Assembly (NCBI RefSeq): GCF_030295385.1 | Contig: NZ_AP027079.1 | Coordinates: 2,604,001 to 2,668,000, forward strand | From: Geothrix oryzae | GTDB lineage: Bacteria; Acidobacteriota; Holophagae; Holophagales; Holophagaceae | Length of the DNA: 64,000 bases | Direction: 5' to 3' | In this document: piece after piece, positions 62,837 through 64,000 of the stretch | How the letters are laid out: the number at the start of each line of letters is the position of its first letter | How positions within the stretch are numbered: position 1 is the first letter of the stretch | Notes under the pieces: generated by a model | What the model was told of the DNA's origin: nothing | The model's database searches: none | What the model saw: the letters and a program-made list of their open reading frames with translations, nothing else | Translations under genes and position numbers: made by a program

Positions 62837-63781
62837 ATGCCCCCTCCCCCCCGCGGTATCCCGGTCGTTGACGACCTCGGTCTGGGCCTCCAGGCAAACT
62901 CCGGTCGAGGGGTCAACAAGGACGGCTCCTTCAATGTGCGCCGCCGGGGCCTGCCCCGCTTCCGCTTCTACGAGCTCTACCACCACCTCATCACCATGGG
63001 CTGGGCCCCCTTCCTGGGGCTCCTGCTCCTGGCCTTCGTCGTCACCAACGCCCTCTTCGCCCTCCTCTACCTGGGCATCGGGATGGAGCACTTCACCCGC
63101 CCCGGCGGCGAAACGCTCCCCGACCGGATTCAGGACGCCTTCTTCTTCAGCGCCCAGACGCTCACCACCGTGGGCTACGGGCACATCAGCCCCAAGGGCA
63201 CCCTCGCCAACACCGCCGCGGCGATGGAATCCCTGCTGGGCCTCCTCAGCTTCGCCCTGGCCACGGGCCTCCTCTACGGACGGTTCTCCCGGCCCCAGGC
63301 CTGCCTGCGGTTCAGCGCCCAGGCCGTGGTGGCCACCTACGGGCCGATCACCGGCTTCATGTTCCGCCTCGTCAACATGCGCAGCAACCAGCTCATCGAG
63401 GTGGAGGCCGCGGTCAGCCTCTCCTTTGAAGATCCGGGCTCCCGCCAGCGCCGCTTCATGAACCTTTCGCTGGAGCGGGCCAAGATCAACCTCTTCCCCT
63501 CCAGTTGGACCGTGGTACATCCCATCGATGAGGCGAGCCCCCTGCAGGGGATGACCGCCGAGGACCTGCGCCGGGCCAGGGCCGAATTCATCGTCCTCAT
63601 CAAGGCCTTCGACGACACCTTCTCGCAGACCATCTACGCCCGCACCTCCTACACCGCGGAGGAGGTCCGGTGGGGCGCCCGGTTCAAACCCATGCTCTTC
63701 GCCGCCGCCGATGGGATGACCGAAATGGATGTGACGCAGCTGGATGCCCTGGAGGAACCAGGGTCGGCGGGACACGGCTGA
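62837..63781 (+). CDS. KirBac-type inward rectifier potassium channel
   Basis: 314 residues. The pore: slide helix (FRFYELYHHLITMGW), first span (about 58-82), pore helix with selectivity filter TTVGYG (110-115), second span (about 125-145), then the cytoplasmic immunoglobulin-like domain of Kir channels (about 150-300). Selective for potassium and gated by lipids or ligands. ATG 62837 has GGAC before it. It stands alone. Confidence 0.92.
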   Translation: MPPPPRGIPVVDDLGLGLQANSGRGVNKDGSFNVRRRGLPRFRFYELYHHLITMGWAPFLGLLLLAFVVTNALFALLYLGIGMEHFTRPGGETLPDRIQDAFFFSAQTLTTVGYGHISPKGTLANTAAAMESLLGLLSFALATGLLYGRFSRPQACLRFSAQAVVATYGPITGFMFRLVNMRSNQLIEVEAAVSLSFEDPGSRQRRFMNLSLERAKINLFPSSWTVVHPIDEASPLQGMTAEDLRRARAEFIVLIKAFDDTFSQTIYARTSYTAEEVRWGARFKPMLFAAADGMTEMDVTQLDALEEPGSAGHG

Positions 63782-63814
63782 CCGGGCCGGTGGGGATTCG
63801 ACCTGCGGCGGCCC

Positions 63815-64000
63815 TCACGCCCCCTGGCTCAGCTCCATCAGCACGCCGCCGGTTTCCGCCGGATGGATGAAGGCCACGCGGCAGCCGTGGGCGCCGTTCC
63901 GCGGGGCCTGGTCGATCATGCGCACGCCCTTGGCGAGCAGCTGCGCCACGGCCGCGTCGATGTCGTCCACCTCGAAGCAGACATGGTGGATGCCGGGGCC
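63815..64000 (-). CDS. Methylmalonyl-CoA epimerase, 5' end outside window
   Basis: The last 61 codons of a VOC-fold gene. GIHHVCFEVDDIDAA, NGAHGCRVAFIHP and the final GGVLMELSQ are the conserved C-terminal half of methylmalonyl-CoA epimerase, which inverts D- and L-methylmalonyl-CoA in propionate metabolism. Metal ligands expected here (His of HHVCF and Glu of LMELS) are present. The gene continues beyond the right edge. Confidence 0.85.
   Translation of the reverse strand, partial: GPGIHHVCFEVDDIDAAVAQLLAKGVRMIDQAPRNGAHGCRVAFIHPAETGGVLMELSQGA

Overview
The window is high-G+C DNA (about two thirds G+C by eye) from a Gram-negative, two-membrane bacterium. BamA, an OmpH/Skp chaperone, lipoproteins, a prepilin peptidase and AddAB are all present. 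Gene content and codon style suggest an Acidobacteriota of the Geothrix/Holophaga type; this is inference, because there is no rRNA here to settle it. Most of the window is ordinary chromosome, densely packed, with many ATGA or TGATG stop/start overlaps.

Layout, left half. 1-4.9 kb: a truncated CapA-like gene, a methyltransferase and a complete NitT/TauT-type ABC importer (binding protein, permease, ATPase). 5-10.2 kb, minus strand: PlsC acyltransferase, a flavin-oxidase-like protein, MutS and a PAS-containing chemotaxis receptor. 10.6-20 kb, plus strand: an L-2-hydroxyglutarate-oxidase-like enzyme, a ThrE-type exporter, ClpB, then a tight signalling operon (receiver/HD-GYP, receiver, NagZ-like glycosidase, receiver/GGDEF). 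20-25 kb: MetK and two lipoproteins, one a large lipase. 25-33.4 kb, minus strand: ClpC, BamA, OmpH, an MFS carrier and an acyltransferase. 33.6-35.2 kb: PurA, tRNA-Lys(UUU) and tRNA-Glu(UUC).

The interesting part is an island of about 11 kb inserted in the 3' end of tRNA-Glu. The last 45 bp of the tRNA region recur at 46161-46205, next to a tyrosine recombinase. The island carries its own tRNA 3' end plus a terminator whose stem covaries with the terminator beyond the right repeat. Paired 11-bp repeats lie near both ends. Its right half is a mobility/replication module: integrase, an unknown 304-aa protein, an AlpA/Xis-like protein, a RepA-like ATPase, four 23-bp iterons and a 14-bp inverted repeat. 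Its left half is cargo: three lower-G+C gene cassettes, each followed by a 124-bp attC-like recombination site, with no integron integrase in view (a CALIN-type array), then an HNH nuclease and a MazG plus nuclease-helicase pair. It therefore looks like a cassette and defence array riding on a tRNA-integrated, possibly self-replicating element.

Right half. 46.5-52.6 kb: AddB and AddA, which would lie beside tRNA-Glu without the island. 52.6-55.6 kb: small conserved proteins and a LytS/LytTR two-component pair. 55.7-64 kb: HU, a membrane protein with an HExxH motif, an MBL hydrolase, a periplasmic MsrB-MsrA fusion, serine acetyltransferase, a YvlD-like membrane protein, an acyltransferase, a periplasmic cyclophilin, prepilin peptidase, a KirBac-type potassium channel and the end of a methylmalonyl-CoA epimerase.
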